A DNA stretch of 64,000 bases. Origin: Cardiocondyla obscurior. Lineage: Eukaryota > Arthropoda > Insecta > Hymenoptera > Formicidae. Where the stretch lies: positions 6,821,593-6,885,592 of the forward strand of contig NC_091868.1 of NCBI RefSeq assembly GCF_019399895.1. The letters are read 5' to 3'. The notes under the pieces were generated by a model. It was not told the DNA's origin. It ran no database searches and saw only the letters and a program-made list of their open reading frames with translations. Position 1 is the stretch's first letter, and every line of letters starts with the position of its first letter. The translations under genes were made by a program, and so were the position numbers. This document shows, one piece after another, positions 61,201 through 64,000 of this stretch.

Positions 61201-63924
61201 GATATGGGGTAATTATTAATTGTCAGTGGAGGTAATGGAAGCCGCATGAGCCTACTCATACCGGACATTGTTCACCTATAGCTCTCTTTCTTGTTATCGT
61301 ACCTTGTTATCTCTACATGTCGATAAATTTGCTCTCTCGAAATATACATGCATATACATATATAGATTTACACGTGTGTAAATATACATTTAAGTATCAT
61401 CGAAAATAGAGCACTTTGATTATTAAATATTCAGAGACCGGTTTTGTGAATCGAAGAAAACACTTTTTATTAAGTTAATTATGTAAGAAAATTAAATTTT
61501 TCCCCGTGCAATTAAGTTTATTAATAAAAGCATCTTTTTTAACGCTACTGTGAAATAAATACGTATTCTATTTCAAGAAATATTTTAGTCGGATCTAGTG
61601 AAATGATATTTGAACTATGACCTATTTCGGTTTTAAATACAGATAGCCTCATATAAAAGTGTTTCCAACTATAATAAGCTCTCGCGTCTGAGAAAATTGT
61701 TGTTAAGTTAAAGTTGATGTAATTTACGTGCTCGCGAATTAATCGAATACATTGCACGCCTACTTAGACTTTTACGACTGTATCACATTGCGATGCAAGT
61801 TCATATAAAAACGCACTCGACGTCAGCGGCTACGGTTTTCATACTAATCCGTCCTGATGTAATGACAAATATGCTCGCGTCGTACCCGCGTATATCGCGC
61901 ATTAACGCAGTGTTTATCCGTTATTATCTTTCCCCATCTGTTCGCGTGTCATCGCATACGTGTATACACGCAGGTGCGTATCGCCGCAACGGCTGCCTCT
62001 CTTTGCTCCGGTGCAGACCGGTATTCCAATTACGAAATGCGCCGTTTTCAACAACGTGATCGCGAAGAACGGGAGAGCGAAGTGGAGGAACGGTAGCAAA
62101 CCCCTGTAGTTGTATGTTCAACGGGACGTGCGCACACACGTGGGAACACGTGCGTGCATTTGACCCTCACGATGCGACCTGTAACGCGTCCGGTGTGCGG
62201 TATGGATTCATTATGTTAGCGCGAGGATGCGGCAGCGGGATGCACCGGCGCTGTGCAACGCCACGTGTAGCACGCCGATGCGGAAGAGAAGAGATACCTT
62301 TGCACGTGCGAGACCCGCGAAAACTACTTGCGCCAATATTGCTCGAGATATATATCTCTCGGTGCTTTAATTTTATGGAGAGTTAACGAATACATACGAT
62401 ATATATATAAATATATATATTTTTTTTTTTTGAAAAGTTGCATGAAAAATTGTGGGAAAGTAATTAAATACTTTCAACAATTGGAAAGGCGTTGACATTA
62501 AATCGACTAATGGGAAAAGAAGTATAGTAAACTCAAAATGTGACAAATTTTTTACTTTTTAATTTTTAATGTACTTCTTAATTATGGGTAATTTTTAAGA
62601 CGTGTAAGTTTAGGAATAGATATCGGCTAAATATGTAATAAGTATTAGTTTAGAATGGCAAGCGGAATATCGGTAATGTTCCGCGTGGACAAAACGATAA
62701 ATTTTCAATAAATGCCGTTTGAAAGCGGTGGCCTGGAGAAGGATATTGTGTTCTCATGACGCAACTTATGATCTTGGTCTTATACGGTCAAGTATCTCAG
62801 AAAGTAGTCACGTACGGACAAAAATGACCGTCCTGTCTAGATACCTAGCTCTCGACGTCGACAATTTATCTGCGATATCGTAAAAGTAACACCTCCTGCA
62901 TTGTGTATCTCGTGATTAAAGACACTAACCATCTCTGTCGCAATAACCATCTCTTTCCACTTTCTCTAATCCATGTATGCTTTTACGCGTCATATTTTTT
63001 ATCTCGTGTTCTCATTATCGTCAAAAGCGCGTTTGGATTTTGTGCATCTGCATGACCCGGTATAATCGCAAAAAGAGGCCAGCATATCATTTTTTTTAAT
63101 TGCGCGAAATATTCGTGCGAGCGATAGGAGAGGAATATTTTAACAGTACATGGGCAGAAAGTTTAAAACTGCTTATAAAGATTTTAAGCCTGCAATTAAA
63201 TCGTAATTATGACGTAAAAAATTTTTGTTAAGAGACGCGGCAAGAATTTCAAACGGTGACATTTTATTTAAATATTTCTAAAAGTTAAAACTTTAAAAAA
63301 AAAAATGCTAATCTGTTACAGGAACAATTAATTTTATTTGTGATAAAATTTTCGATCGAGAAATATATGTTAATCGTTAGAGAATATTTTAATCCAATTT
63401 CTGGAACTTCGGTTAAAGTTTAAGTCAATTAGTTGATTTAAATTTACCTTATTTTTTTTTTTTAATATTAAGAATTCGTATTATTGTTAATTACAATTAA
63501 ATAACGATTGAACCCTTTTCGTATTACGCAGAAATAGGCGTGTAACAGGCCATCAACAGTTTCGTGATATTGCCTCTGTCAGTGTTTATCTCTTATTAAC
63601 TTAGATCATTAAGCGAACGATTGCGCTATTAATCGGCCGGCCTATTATTTATGCATCGGGCGTCAACTCGTTAACTGTGCACGTAGCTAATACTATTCAT
63701 ATGCCTGAATTGAGTAGGGATATATCCGAACATGGCAGCAGAGTATGAAATATTCAGGACAACCGATACCGACGTCGTAAATCGTGTTATTTGTCTCATA
63801 AACGATTAATTTAAGCGCATCAAAATGTTTACACTTTTATTTTATATTATATTAGAAAAAACCATGCGCGCGTTGTTTTTTAAAAAAGCCCAAACAAACT
63901 ACGAAAAAAAATCATGCGACTTAC
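61201..63924. other. Non-coding, probably intron of the minus-strand exon
   Basis: A CpG patch at 61.75-62.35 kb lies among AT-rich sequence with TA arrays near 62400. No exon was seen. If the exon at 63925-63962 is real, this is the 5' part of its downstream intron. Confidence 0.45.
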
Positions 63925-63962
63925 CAATCTGCATCAGCGGAGTTGAAGAATTCTGCCGGTGA
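63925..63962 (-). CDS. Candidate 38-nt internal exon at window edge
   Basis: The minus-strand acceptor (ttttcttttatgttacag) has an excellent pyrimidine tract. The donor AGATTG/GTAAGT is fully consensus on the intron side. Two frames are open: SPAEFFNSADAD with a split last codon, or HRQNSSTPLMQI with one base on each side; the third has a stop. The length is not a multiple of three, so it must be constitutive or frame-shifting if skipped. The gene would begin beyond the right edge and continue leftward into this window. The protein is not recognised. Confidence 0.4.
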
Positions 63963-64000
63963 CTGTAACATAAAAGAAAATATTAATGTAGACGTGCTGA

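Overview
The window looks like nuclear DNA of an insect, most likely a hymenopteran and plausibly an ant. The DNA is AT-rich, yet CpG is plainly common rather than depleted. Long A/T homopolymers and short microsatellites are everywhere. Open frames are short and scattered on both strands, there are no operons, and I recognised no intact transposon, tRNA, rRNA or CRISPR array. The organism call is inference from composition and texture only.

Most of the 64 kb is intronic or intergenic. AT-rich blocks alternate with CpG-rich, GA/CT-rich islands (about 10-12, 14.1-14.7, 15.2-16.3, 17.6-18.7, 22.0-22.7, 23.4-24.1, 29.6-30.5, 31.1-32.0, 38.6-39.5, 41.9-42.8, 47.4-47.9, 49.3-49.8, 55.6-56.1 and 60.6-61.2 kb). 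These islands hold almost all candidate exons, core-promoter-like sequence and quadruplex-type G runs. No protein in the window could be assigned to a named family, so every gene call is a low- to moderate-confidence candidate based on splice sites, reading frame and exon phase.

Plus-strand candidates: a signal-peptide first coding exon (39457-39583, phase-1 donor); a phase-compatible 73-nt exon at 53351-53423; two exons around a 78-nt intron (35190-35409); and a compact model with start codon, 98-nt intron, stop and poly(A) signal at 55609-56132. There is also a TATA/initiator pair at 29734-29766 that could start a leader ending at a GTGAGT donor at 30479/30480.

Minus-strand candidates: a 38-nt exon at the right edge (63925-63962); a chain of three phase-compatible exons ending in a stop (33746 down to 29913); and a 160-nt intron with a CTAAC branch site (49167-49326). 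Two islands (22.1-22.7 and 31.2-32.1 kb) are open on both strands, so coding strand cannot be fixed from sequence alone. The separate exons may belong to one or two large genes with introns of tens of kilobases, as is usual for insect neuronal and adhesion genes, but that is inference.
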